Source of the DNA: Setoptus koraiensis
Lineage: Eukaryota > Arthropoda
Assembly: GCA_048013815.1 (NCBI GenBank)
Contig: CM106586.1
Location: 14,508,001 to 14,572,000, forward strand
Length of the DNA: 64,000 nt
Direction: 5' to 3'
Below the pieces are notes generated by a model. The model was not told where the DNA came from. It searched no databases and saw only the letters and a program-made list of their open reading frames with translations. Below are positions 23,483 to 35,051 of this stretch, piece after piece (within the stretch, counting starts at the first letter, position 1; every line of letters begins with the position of its first letter). The translations under genes were made by a program, and so were the position numbers.

Positions 23483-25657
23483 TATTGAACAGGATCGAAA
23501 ATCGGACATTACTCCTCACGTTGATAGCAATCTTTATTACCAGTGACTATATAAAATGTGACTCAGATAAACATCAAAGTACATATCCTCATTTATGTAT
23601 CCACAGAAAAAAAGATATATTTGTACTGATCATATATTTCATCGTGAATATAGTTATATAAATGAACATACTGAAATAAATATTTTTTCATCATTCGTAA
23701 GATGTTGTAGCTTGCCTAAACTCTATGAGCCTAGAGTGCGAAGCTGAGAGGATCTTCACTATTAAGAAAGTTATCGTTTATCTAACTCCGAATTCGTAAT
23801 AACTTGCACACTCACATTCTCTACCATGTGAACCGAAAGTTTCTCTTTAGTAATCAATTCGAGAACCGACGCACTGTTGCCCAAATATGATCAGTCATCA
23901 TAATTACCCAATACAATCTTATATACCAAGAGGGGTGTGGTGTTCTTATTTTCGCCCCATGTCGAGCAAGAGAAAGATGAGACATAAGCATCTTCGAAGC
24001 TGCATACATCAGCAGATATGCTACATAAAATTAGCCGTAACGAACTAAAAACACTATACCTGTACAGATAGAAATGCGAATGAATTTGCGTCGAGCTGTT
24101 TGGTCAGAGGAGTCGAATACTAAACATACATGTACAATTACTTTACAACGTAATAGTAATGATGATATCACCGAATGTTGGATACGACTGATGAGGTGTT
24201 TTTTCGATGAAGTTTTGCTAAGATCTTCTTGTTGAAATATCTAGCAATTATCAGCTAACCTGTAAAATTGTAACATATTTGTTGAAAAAAAATTCTTGAC
24301 TCTCACTAGTGAAATATCAAGCGGAAGAGCTGCGGTCATGCAACGGTACGATATAGAGGATAAGTTGGATCTAGGTCAAAATAATCTATTCACCGGGTGT
24401 GAACTATCTGTTCGAATGGATACATTTCAACTGATGCTCAAATGGGGCATCGGTAAGAAAACTACGGTTCGAAAATAATTTACACCAAGTTGAAATTGTT
24501 GTAATCGTGCCGGATTTCGAGTTATTCAAGAGGGTTTAGTTCCTATCGATACAAACAAAAATTGCCCCAACGATCGCACACAGCTATTAGACTATCTCTT
24601 CTCCCTGTGAGCAGTTATCAGACTCATGAGTTATGTCAGCTCAACCGGACATGCGAGACTCAAGACGTGAGTGCTGAAAATCTGTCATGTTAGATTGATC
24701 TTTGAGTTGACCTTCATTGACTATTACTGAGATATTGCTTTTAGAAAACTAAAATACCTCAGAATACCTCAATCAATAGTTGGAAATGTTGGCAATGAGA
24801 TGTCGAATGAATGCATAAGTCTAAAGAGAGAGCTCATAGAATATTAGATCTTGGTCGAGCGTGTTCAAATGAGCAAGCGGGCGAAAGAGATCCCATAATG
24901 TAGTAGATAATGATTTGTATCGTTGGATATCGTCTTCTCTGTCTTGTCTCGATAATTGACACACGTTGTATATGCTGCCATCATTTTAGCTATCACTGGG
25001 GATAGTTGAAGTGCTATTAATAAGATGGAACAAGTTCAACAGTTGTTTGATGCCGTCAATCGAGACGGAATTGATTGATAATTTACATGGAGTAGTAGTG
25101 AGATTAACACTGTTAAAAGAAAAAGTGTGAGGGAAAAAGAGGCTGATAAGCTTATTGTCAATTTTGTAAAGCTTATTATAGAGTAAAGCGACATGATGCG
25201 GAATTCGCAAGTAATTATTATTCAATAGTTTCACTCAAGCCTGTATATGGGGCTATATAGTAACGTTTGGACTAATAGCAACGACTGAGATGGATAAGCT
25301 TGCAGTCTTGTAGTACCTCAATAATACCCCAAGATTCATTACAACGTTGCTTTGTAGCGCCTTGATCTACAGTTATGGAACTGATACGGAATGTCTCTAT
25401 GGATTGTTGTTCCTCGTTGCTTTCTAAAACCTAATTCTCTCCGTACAATAATCACCATGTATATCATATATATCATGTATATCACCAAGTGAATCACCAT
25501 TGATGTCATTTATCTACGGAAAATACAACTTATGTCTCATTCATCAAACATTATCTAGTGATGGTATCAATATTTTCTTTCTTCATTGCATAACAGATCA
25601 TCCACGCCACATATTCAACAAGAATATATTCTACTCATATTAATAATAATAATATGT

Positions 25658-25701
<44 letters not shown>

Positions 25702-26004
25702 TAGAGAAAAAAAGAAAGAAACTATTGATATGGAGATCATGATCGTTTAGACAACACTTTTGTGTTTTTATCATCCGAGTTATATCTGATTTATCTTCAC
25801 TTATTGGCCAACAGCATTCGATTTGGTTACTGTAGTCTTGACAAATCAATTGTTTGTGCAAGATAATAAAAGATAAAATATATAATTTACAATGGCTCTC
25901 TAGGACACATTAAAAATTATGCCATGGCCATTTATATCTGACAGCATTGAAGCAAGAAATTATAACGCAATCAGATATTCATCGATCCCATGACATACTG
26001 ATAA
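23483..26004. other. Gene-free stretch with (GA)n tract
   Basis: 2.5 kb without a recognisable gene. It contains the 3' UTR of DDI1, an isolated 60-codon frame at 24296-24478 that I do not recognise, and a (GA)n microsatellite at 25657-25707. Confidence 0.5.
25657..25707. repeat. (GA)n microsatellite
   Basis: GAGA run with sparse interruptions, about 350 bp upstream of the kinase-RhoGAP gene. Confidence 0.95.
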
Positions 26005-29000
26005 ATGGCAAATAGTTTTTATGACGTTACGTCTAAAACACTAGGCAGGGGTCATTATGGACTAGTCAAGTTGGCAAAACATTCTTTGACAGGTTAGTTG
26101 TTTTATTGTTCTATCGTAACATTCAAATATCTAAACTGGACAGGATCAACTTAAATTGAAAAATTATTTTTTTTCTTTTCTTCTTTGGATAGGTGAACCA
26201 GTTGCAATAAAGATAATTGAAAAAATTAGATTGGACAGGGATAGTCTATGTCAGCTAGGAACGGAAATATGTATACTCTTTAGGCTATCGGAATACGAGC
26301 ATCCAAATATTTTAAAATTGTATCAGGTTATTGATACTAAATCAAAGCTACATTTGATCACCGAATATTGTGGCTCAAATGCTTGCGATTTACACGATTA
26401 TATATTCAACAAGTACAAACGAAATGGACTTCCCGAAAGGGAGGCCCAACATATTTTTAAACAAATATGTAGTGCCATAGCCTATTGTCATTCATTGAAT
26501 ATTGTTCATAGGGACTTAAAACCGGAGAACATCTTGGTGACTGACCAAAGGCAGACCATTGGCAATAACTTTTCCGGTTCGCTCATTAAACTGATTGATT
26601 TTGGTTTTGCTAATCACTGGAATCCTGAAGAAAAAATGCGCACCTCATGTGGCACATTGGCGTATTCTGCTCCCGAACTATTACTGGGCGAGATGTATGA
26701 TGGGACAAAAGTGGACATCTGGGGATTAGGCGTTATGTTGTATATCCTTTTATTTGGCAAGAACCCCTTCATGCAAGTGAGTGACAACGAGACTCTAGCT
26801 AGGATTCTAGATTGTTCATTTACGATACCACAAAGAACTGATGTTAGTGAAGATGCCATTAATTTAGTTAGATGCCTGATAAGGAGAAATCCTAGCTCTC
26901 GCTTACTCATGCATCATTTGATCCAACACCCTTGGATGGAACATGGGAATTCACAGTCGTGTTTTACTTTTGATGTCGAGGACCATGATCAAGCCGAAAT
27001 AGCTAGTAATAATTTTCAGAGCTCACATCATTCGCACGAAGCTGAAAGCTATGCGCCCAATAGATTGAGACTGTCCCACTCTTCATCGGCCGTTGCCGGA
27101 TCCAGTGGACAACAACATCTACCAATGAAGAGGCATTTGGCAAAAGGAAGAAAAAAAGTTGCGACCCCATTGGCTGCTGATAATGAAAAAAGCTCTAGTG
27201 ATAAGATAGATGAAGACGAATGTAGTTCAACTAGCTCGCCTCTCAATAGATCAAGATCATTCTCTGGCGGCGAAAAGCAAACCGTCGAGTCATCGTCGCC
27301 TGTATCCAACGGTAGTGCCTGCAGTTACAACCTTGATAGATCTCAAAACACGCCAAGGTGTAGCAATGCCAAATCAACATCACCCGATGTTATCAGGGGT
27401 CTGTTGGATCAAGAAGAAGAATATATACATGATTATATAGTTAACGAGATACTATCGCTAGGTTGCCTCTGCGAATCCAGAGAATCAATGGAGCAATCGT
27501 TGAGGAATGCAAAATTTTCAAATAGGCGATTCTTCAACAGTTCAATAGTGAAAGAAGTTTCTGGGGTTCGAATCTCAAGAATGAAAAGCTCACCGGATTG
27601 CACCAAATTAACAAAAAGTCTCCCACGCACTAGGTCTGAGTTATTCAATAAATTCAACGACGAGTATATCAATGCCACATATCAATTGATGAGGGATCGT
27701 ATACGTAAAGACATTCATGAAATAAAGCACAATCTTGGCGCTCAATCGTGCGATTCACTGAATGCTGAATTCGGTGGTGAGCCATCACACAAGAGAAAAT
27801 CGTCATTTTTTGGAACAAATTCAAGCAACAGCATGCTTAGTGGAGGAATAGTGAGATCATCAACGGAAAGATTTGATGCCCGACATTCTATGAATGAAAA
27901 CAGTGGTCTCAAATCTAAACAACGGCAACAGCAAAGAATTTTGGGAATGAGACTGCTGCAACCTCAAAACAAACTTAAAGACAAATTTACGCAATTCTTT
28001 CGGGGTGGCTCACTAACAAGCGGCCATGACAACGAATTAGGCGAGCAATATTACAGTAGTAGTGTCAACATTGAACCGGAAGATAGTCAAACATTGAGGA
28101 CACTAGATAGTGATCAAAACGAGTTGAGTTGCGCCGATTCTAAGCGCGCCAGTAGGAACATTTTCAAGTATGGCACCAAAAAACAACAAGCTAAACCCGT
28201 TAGAAACAGGGACCAAGATCCTGCTGGCATGGGCGAACCTAGTCGTCCCTCGAAGACTCACGATTGGAAGATACTTAAAACACCCAACAGGTGCCAGGAA
28301 TGTAATTTATATGTCTATTTCAATGGTTGCGAGTGCAATTTGTGCGGCTTTGTTGCCCACAAGAAATGCGTAACGTCGCTTGTGATCAAGTGTAGCGGTC
28401 ATAAAGTGTCCGCTCGTCAAAGAGTTGCTGCTCCTATATTTGGCCAACCGCTCAAAGTTCAAGTGATTGATTTCGTCAAAAGATTTGTCCAAGATATAGA
28501 CACAAGAGGACTTAGGCTCAAAGGAATCTATCGGGTATCATCGGTCAAATCTAAAGTGGATAAACTATGCTCTAGCTACGATCAAAATGCTTACTTGGTT
28601 GATTTGTCCTCGTTTCATCCTAATATTGTGGCCAATGCCCTCAAGTTATATCTCAGACAGCTTCCTGAACCTTTATTAACATTCAAACTATATCCATTAT
28701 TTGTCGCTATAGCCAAAAAATATCCAGCAACCTCACAGCAAACGAAATCTTCTTCTGTTGACAGCACATCATCGAACACAGACCCTCTTTTGATAATAGA
28801 AATGCGTCAAGTTGTTGAGCTACTGCCAAGTTTGAACAAGGAAATAGTGTCTATCATTATGAGACACCTCAAAAGGGTTGCCGATATGGCACACGAGAAT
28901 CAAATGACTGCCTCAAATCTGTCGATAGTGTTTGGGCCAACCTTGTTAAATTCCAACGATTCAAACACATTTGTTGATACTGTTCATCAATCTAGAGTTG

Positions 29001-29146
29001 TGGAATTGCTTATCAATAGTGTTGAACAAATATTTCTACAATGCACCACTTTTAAATCTACAGCTGTCATGAGATTAAATTTAAGCGAAATGAGGAGACA
29101 ATTCTTTGTGTCTTCTACTGCAGTAGGCCCCGAACAGGATCGTTGA
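26005..29146 (+). CDS. SNRK-type kinase fused to C1-RhoGAP (two exons)
   Basis: Exon 1 is 26005-26092 and exon 2 is 26193-29146, joined by a 100-bp GT-AG intron, giving 1013 residues. Residues about 6-280 are an SNRK/AMPK-related kinase: TLGRGHYGLVKLA P-loop, K36 of VAIK, H135-R136-D137 in HRDLKPEN, D165 of DFG, and TSCGTLAYSAPE with T180 at the LKB1-phosphorylated position. A UBA-like segment follows, apparently split by about 45 residues (EEEYIHDYIVNEILSLG near 436 and NDEYINATYQLMRDRI near 518), as in SNRK. After a Ser-rich linker, residues 719-766 are a C1 zinc finger with CQEC...YVYFNGCECNLC, then a RhoGAP domain (about 778-985) with arginine finger R810 in GIYR and LKLYLRQLPEPL, both closest to ARHGAP45/GMIP/ARHGAP29. 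Those relatives normally carry an F-BAR, here replaced by the kinase. All key catalytic residues of both halves are present. Everything from G30 onwards is one exon, so the fusion does not depend on splice prediction. Possible poly(A) signal AATAAA at about 29279. Confidence 0.9.
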
Positions 29147-29550
29147 ACTATATTGATACGCTACCAAACAAATTGATTGAATTATTAGTAATTGTAAGCG
29201 TCAGTGTGTATATGAGAAAAATCAACCGTCTGTCTGAAATTTCGGTCATCATAAGATATCAAGTCTTGCTAGGAAAGAATAAATGCAGAATCTGCTTGGA
29301 AATGCTGAAGCGGCCTCATTGATGCGCCGGCTATAGTCAGATTACACAGGCTTATTCATCGCCTATAACAATTAAAGGAATAATCTGAGAACCAACTAGC
29401 TCATCACTGGATGTGCGCTTTATGCAAGAAACCTGTCTATTAACTTTGGAGATATTTATGAGATAAAAAAATTGTTGCAGCTTGACTCAAGTTTAAAGGA
29501 TGGGAGATCTTGTTGAGAGACTGTAATTAAGCTATCGAAGCAATATCATA

Positions 29551-31230
29551 TCATGAACCCCTAGATTCACTTTGAACAGATGCTTTCACTGCTATATCCA
29601 TTATCGATGTGGATATCGAATCGTTATGTTTCAAACTTGACGCTTTATGAAGATAGTCGATGGCCTTATCCCAATCAGTTTTGAGGCAATAAAGAAATCC
29701 TAAGGTTGAGTAGGTAGATGCGTTATGCGGTATCAGAGTTAGAGCTTTTTTATGGTATTCTATTGCCTCATCGTACCTCTTTAACCTTCGGAGAGAATGT
29801 CCAATGTTGTTCAATAGAGGTTCCCACTTTTCCTGGAACTTGTCGCCAGAAAACCAGGCTTTCGATGACGTCGTCTTCAGGACGCTGAGGCCTTTATAAG
29901 CTTCCAAAAAACACTCAAGGGCAAGAGAAAAGTTCTTGTTTCTGTAGTGAATGACACCAAATTCGTGCAAAACGAAAGGGTCCTGCGGGGCGACGCTTTT
30001 GGCTTGTGTCAAAAATCTTTCAGCTAATTTGCAATTATCCGAGCGTCCATATTCCACTCCTATGTACAATAATGGTAGATGACAGCCCTTCATCAGATGA
30101 AAGGCCTTGAAGTAGGCAGCCATTGCTTGATCATGCTCCTTCTCAACGGCGAATGAGTGGCCAAAAACAAGCCACGCTGGTCCAAAAACATTATCTAGTG
30201 TAGTGGCTTTACTGAGATATCTTCGGGCTTGTTCTACTTTGTTGATTATTAAATAGTAACACCCAACGGCAAACCAGGATATTGCATTCTCTGGATAAAG
30301 ATCTACAAGCTTGTGCGCTATATCAAACAGTTGGTTGGGTTTGTTAAGTTCCATAAGACAGGATATGTGAACGGGTAAGCATTGAGTATGGTAGACATCC
30401 CTCTCTAGGACTGTTGTCGTTAGTTCAAATGCAGATTGATAATCGCAATTGTAGTAATGGCGTTCGGCTAGGGCTGTCATAACATCTACATTGTTGGACA
30501 AATATTCTAGATCTGAGGGAATTGATATCTGGTAGGGTTTATCATACTTTTTAAATTGTAGCTGATAGAATAATTTCACAAAATCACCCATTTCTGGCTC
30601 AGATTGAAAGTTTTTATCGATGTTGAAACTGTTGAACAACAGCAGCTCCTCTTCACTCGTGAGCATATGATGACATGTAAGGCATGTATAAGCCTCAAAG
30701 CAGAATATATCATGATGTAAAGCTTCCCTGAAACATTTTTCAGCCATCTGACGGTTATCTAAACATTCATAAATTTTACCCTTGAGTAAAGATATCGAAC
30801 CAAGCCATCTGCTTTTATTTTGATTGTATAAAGGTTCCTGTTTGTTCTGTTGCTGGTGATGTCTGTTACTATGTCTTCCAATGAAGGTGGTCTCATTCAA
30901 ATGCCCCTCGCTAGCTGATACAATTGGCAACTCCAATATTTGAAAGGCCTCTCTATAGTCCTTCTCGGCATAGTGACATTTAGCGGCTAGGTACAGACAG
31001 GGCAAACTGGTCATATGAAAGTTTCTCGATTTTATTGTGTGGGCAGCACGATGATACTCCTTTAAATTGTAGAGACATCGTGCTCTTTCGTAAGCGTCGT
31101 TGGCGTCGTTAGTTATGTAAAGAACCTTTTCTGCCCAAAAGGCTGCCGATTCATAATCTTGATTGACTATGAAACACTTCACTAGATCCCTCAGCTTCTC
31201 GGCCATTCCTTTTATATCAGGCTGATTCAT
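29551..31230 (-). CDS. CDC16: Anaphase-promoting complex subunit 6 (CDC16)
   Basis: Intronless, 559 residues. The start at 31228-31230 (MNQPDIKG...) is chosen because human CDC16 begins with a short MNLE-type head just before the RDLV/RKRV helix; an ATG 19 codons upstream is less likely. The protein is a string of TPR repeats with stretches nearly identical to the family: YHRAAH, LAAKCHYAEK, LPVHI, HKLVDLYPENAISWFAVGCYY, ARRYLSKATTLD, GHSFAVE.EHDQAMAAYF, MKGCHLPLLYIG and KWEPLLNN.GH. CDC16 is a scaffold TPR subunit of the APC/C ubiquitin ligase that drives mitotic exit. The phosphorylated C-terminal tail of vertebrate CDC16 is missing: the protein stops soon after the last TPR, about 60 residues short of human. 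It converges on the kinase-RhoGAP gene. Confidence 0.95.
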   Translation of the reverse strand: MNQPDIKGMAEKLRDLVKCFIVNQDYESAAFWAEKVLYITNDANDAYERARCLYNLKEYHRAAHTIKSRNFHMTSLPCLYLAAKCHYAEKDYREAFQILELPIVSASEGHLNETTFIGRHSNRHHQQQNKQEPLYNQNKSRWLGSISLLKGKIYECLDNRQMAEKCFREALHHDIFCFEAYTCLTCHHMLTSEEELLLFNSFNIDKNFQSEPEMGDFVKLFYQLQFKKYDKPYQISIPSDLEYLSNNVDVMTALAERHYYNCDYQSAFELTTTVLERDVYHTQCLPVHISCLMELNKPNQLFDIAHKLVDLYPENAISWFAVGCYYLIINKVEQARRYLSKATTLDNVFGPAWLVFGHSFAVEKEHDQAMAAYFKAFHLMKGCHLPLLYIGVEYGRSDNCKLAERFLTQAKSVAPQDPFVLHEFGVIHYRNKNFSLALECFLEAYKGLSVLKTTSSKAWFSGDKFQEKWEPLLNNIGHSLRRLKRYDEAIEYHKKALTLIPHNASTYSTLGFLYCLKTDWDKAIDYLHKASSLKHNDSISTSIMDIAVKASVQSESRGS

Positions 31231-32656
31231 TGTGTATGTATGAGTAGAGGATGTTTTCAGATATGTCGTGTGAGTGTCCGATTTCACGTGAGATAAAAAC
31301 GGATAGAGTTGGGAAACCTCTAATAAAATTACAAACTAATGCAGCCATTTGTTCCTAGAACCCGTCAGATCTTGGGGCGGGAATTTCAAAAACTTTTTTT
31401 TTCTGTGATGATCTTGCACCAGATGTCTCTGTCCCTAATTCATGTTAATGCACACTCTGTGTTACCATTTTGCACCAAAACCCCTGCTACGCTCAAGTAA
31501 GATCAGAGCACTACGGTTTGTCACTTGCACTACGATATACTGCATATCGAACGTCTGTGTGCTGCGAACTTCTTAATGCAGTGAGTGTCGGTGAATCAAG
31601 TTAGATCGTAGGGAGGATACGATCGTAGATCTTTTAAACTTTAATAACGAGAAATGTCACGATATTTGTCACGATATTTGTCACGATATTTGTCACAATA
31701 TTGGTCACACTTTTTTTCTCGTCAGCTGAAAATTTTCTTTTTTTTTAGTTTTCTGGAGATTTGGGAGAGTGAGGGAGAACAGGGGAGTATAAAATCGATA
31801 GAACCTTCCCGACCTACGATCTCCCTACCTCAGTCCACCGACTGAGGGAACACCAAGTTTTGAATTGAAATTCGATGAATAGTTGTCGATGAATTGGTAG
31901 CTTCGATGTCGCGAGCGTCGGCGAGCTGTAGGTGAACGGTGTGATTTCAGACTTGTCGACAAAGAATTCGGCACAAAATTGTGTGCGTCATGAGCAAATA
32001 CAGCAACTCACAAAAAGAGTGACTAGTGCGGCGTGTGTCGTGGTGTCGGCTTGTGCAAACATTGTAAAGTTTACACTGTGCAACGTATCCTATTAGCACA
32101 CAACAATGTCTTACATGTGATCTTAGGTGCGCGTCAATAATGCGCCAGCTGTCCGTCATCCAGATTAGCGGCTATGTTGTCCAACAAACAACGACCATAT
32201 TAATATTGTTCTTAATGAATGATAATTAACCAAACTAACCAATTACTGTCACTATATCCTATCGCTAATAAACGCTGATACAACAGATGAACATACATCC
32301 GTTGGGAGGACATGGACAATCTCGATTTACCACTCACACGCAAGCACTCTAACAGTCATCTCAAGACGCCCCACTTGATACACATTTCTTTGGCTTCATG
32401 GTCCAGCCTGAACTAGTCTGCCAATTTATGTATTTATATTTTTTGTAACAATATATTTCAATAATCGGACTAAACTCATCAACAGCCACTGCAACTTCCA
32501 CAGCAATGTCGCCTACCAAAACATAGCAGACTTATGTAAATCGTTTGTGATCGTTTTGTGTGGGCGCAACTATCAGATAATCAACAAAAAATTACTAGAT
32601 AACAAACAATGACATTATTCTCAATCATTCTCACCTACTAAACCAAAACTATCATC
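31231..32656. other. Shared 5' region of CDC16 and SLC17, with a MITE-like insertion
   Basis: Divergent genes flank this 1.4 kb. It contains the repeat at 31604-31861; the remainder is AT-rich and shows no other gene. Confidence 0.6.
31604..31861 (-). mobile_element. MITE-like repeat, copy 1
   Basis: The reverse complement of 44533-44766 with only scattered differences, so copy 1 is set as minus relative to copy 2. It contains four tandem GTCACGATATTT-type units (two in copy 2), a shared TCGTCAGCTGAAA core, and imperfect inverted GATCGTAGG...CCTACGATC sequences near its ends. One end carries a small hairpin (CCTCAGTC-CACC-GACTGAGG). The 62-codon frame inside it is non-coding. No transposase is present. 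The class is uncertain: MITE or another non-autonomous DNA element. Confidence 0.8.
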
Positions 32657-34074
32657 ATGAGTTTATGCAGCCGTTTGGTGGGATTTGTCCACCTTGTTAG
32701 AAATATTGAAGATTTTGCAGCAACTAGGTCCATATTTACCCTCATATCATTATGTTGCATGGCCAATTTTCTCAACTCCGTCGACAGGATTCTAATGCCC
32801 ATAGCTATTATTCAAATGACAGATAAATACAATTGGAACTTACATCTGCAAGGTTGGATTCTCAGCGCTTTCTCGTGTGGCTTTATAACAAGTCAAATTA
32901 TTGCTTCCCCAGCTGCTAACAAGTTCGGTGGAAAACAAGTGCTGGCATTTGCACTTACTATCTGGTCGCTTGCATCACTTGCTATTCCATTAGTTGCCCA
33001 CAACTTGCTTGCCCTCATATGCACAAGGATCGTCATAGGTATCGTTGAAGGACTTATTTTACCTACAATCTACCACATGTTTGCTCACAGAGTTCCAGCC
33101 AATGAAAGATCCAGGGCATTCGGATATTTAGCAGCCGCAGGTTCTATCAGTCAAGTATTCACAGCACTTCTGAGTCCACATTTACCCTGGAAACTCATGT
33201 TCTATTCCTTGGGTTCATTTGGGTTACTGTGGGTGGCACTCTGGCTTAGATTGTACCCAGCACTGTCTATAACAGAGAGTATTGACCATGTGCCTTTATT
33301 GTATTCTACCCCCAATTTGAAAAGTATTAAGATTTTGCAATTCTTCAATTGTTGGCCGGCTTGGGCCATCTATATTGCATCTTTCTCTCAAAATTGGTCA
33401 AATTACATCATTCTAATTTGGTTACCCACATACCTCTCCAGAAATCTCGGGGCAGATAGACAAAGTATAAGCTTGACCGCTATAGCATACTTCATAAATT
33501 CTATTTGTGGCGTCTGTAAGTATCTATTTCAACGAACGTACCCTACTCTATTAAAGTTTCAAGTTTTTTTTAACCATTCATTTTTTTATCATACTTTTCT
33601 GTAGTTTCTGGACACGTAGCCGATTCAATGATTGCTAGCAAATGGTCTATACTAGCTGTAAGAAGGTGGATGACTGTGATAGGATTGATGGGCCCAGGAA
33701 TATGTCTACTATGTTTTGCATTTTTACACAGCCTAGCATCGGCCATAATTGTCATATCTATCGCGATGGCATTTTGTGCATTCAATTCTGCCGGTCATCT
33801 GTCCAATCATGCAGATATCGCCCCAAATCACGCCGGAATGACATTCGCTATCTCGAATACCATAGCAACCATACCTGGAATATTGTGCGGACCTATAACT
33901 GCCGAGTTAGTTGGTCAGTCACAAGGAAGGTGGTTCCCAGTTTTTGCATTAGCCGCAAGTATTAATTTTGCTGGTGCTGCTATCTATGCATCTCAATCTA
34001 GTGATCGGCCACAGTGGGGACAGGAAATTCCGATAGACTACGCAGGCCCAGAAAGTATTGATCTCAAGTCTTGA
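32657..34074 (+). CDS. SLC17-family (MFS) organic anion/nucleotide transporter-like protein
   Basis: Two exons, 32657-33515 and 33605-34074, with GTCT|GTAAGT donor and CTGTAG|TTT acceptor, give 442 residues. It has about 10-12 hydrophobic segments and the features of the major facilitator family: NSVDRILMPIAI in the first helix region, QGWILSAFSCGFITSQI, the loop 2-3 motif KFGGKQ, and an N-domain GIVEGLILPTIYHMFAHRVP.NERSRA motif characteristic of SLC17 and ANTR transporters. The nearest named relatives are vesicular nucleotide transporter SLC17A9 and related anion carriers. Substrate cannot be told from the sequence. Length is about that of the family core without long termini. Confidence 0.88.
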
Positions 34075-35051
34075 TGATTTCGCTTGATACCATGGCTTTT
34101 CACCCAGCTAATCGAATTGTGATTCTGGGAAATGTTCTGTTCGAAACAACTTTTGAGGGTCTCTTTCGGACAGGACTCACACCAAAGCACAATCCAAACG
34201 AATTTTTGTTCTAATTGTGTAAATAACTGTCTTTAAAGAAACATTGTGTCTCAACCGGCGATGTCTCGGTGTCTGAATCGCAACGGCCATCAACCGATTC
34301 AGTTGGCCAACTCTAATCTCGAATATACTCTTGAAGCGTTGCTGAGCACAGAAAACAAAAGATAATAACAATCATCATCAATGTAAAAAAAGGAAAAGAT
34401 TCAAGTCCGATAGGATGGATTCTCATTATTCGGATCTCTTTAAATTATTATCGATTCAAATCTCGGTCTCTTCTTTCCTACAAAGCTACTCATGATAACA
34501 GATGCTGTAGTTATACAGGCTATACAAGGCTGTACAACAAATGATACATGAGGTGACGTGATATCAGTACTAATCGATACAAAGATGGGTGTCCAATAAA
34601 TGCCAGTTTTTTTGTAATAACTGATTGTTTTTGTTGTCGATCCATTTGTTCGGGGACTTCTTATTTGAATTATACACTCATCGTCAGAATACGATCAAAA
34701 GTTGAATTGAAGTCTTTCCATTCCTTCCGAACAGGCAAGATTAACTGACAAAATACTCGCGATGGTTTGGTTATATCGAGAAATAGATATGATCGACTGG
34801 GTATGAAGTGTTTTGATGCCAATGTTACGTCCTTGACATCATAACAATAAAAACGGTTTCAACAACGATTTCACCATATCATTCAGACAACAATTAAGGC
34901 ATAGTAATGTTTCTAAATATCGAGGGAATAATTCTACAAATTGAACATAGAATGTCCAGCGCGAAGAAAATATTTTTTCATTGCGATTTATTATTTTTCT
35001 ATAAAGATTCTCTGAACGAAGTTTGTCTGTGGTGGATATACAGCAATAGAT
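34075..35051. other. Intergenic, convergent 3' ends
   Basis: About 1 kb between two convergent genes. No gene is supported; AT-rich. Confidence 0.5.

Noticed and set aside
27563-27575. GGGTTCGAATC-like T-loop as a tRNA gene
   Set aside because: It lies inside the kinase-RhoGAP coding exon and has no acceptor stem or A box.
31654-31845. Frame with repeated SRYL units
   Set aside because: It is the tandem section of the MITE-like repeat, and neither other copy preserves the frame.
31825-31861. End hairpin of the repeat as a Helitron 3' end
   Set aside because: No CTRR terminus follows the hairpin, and it is not kept in copy 3.
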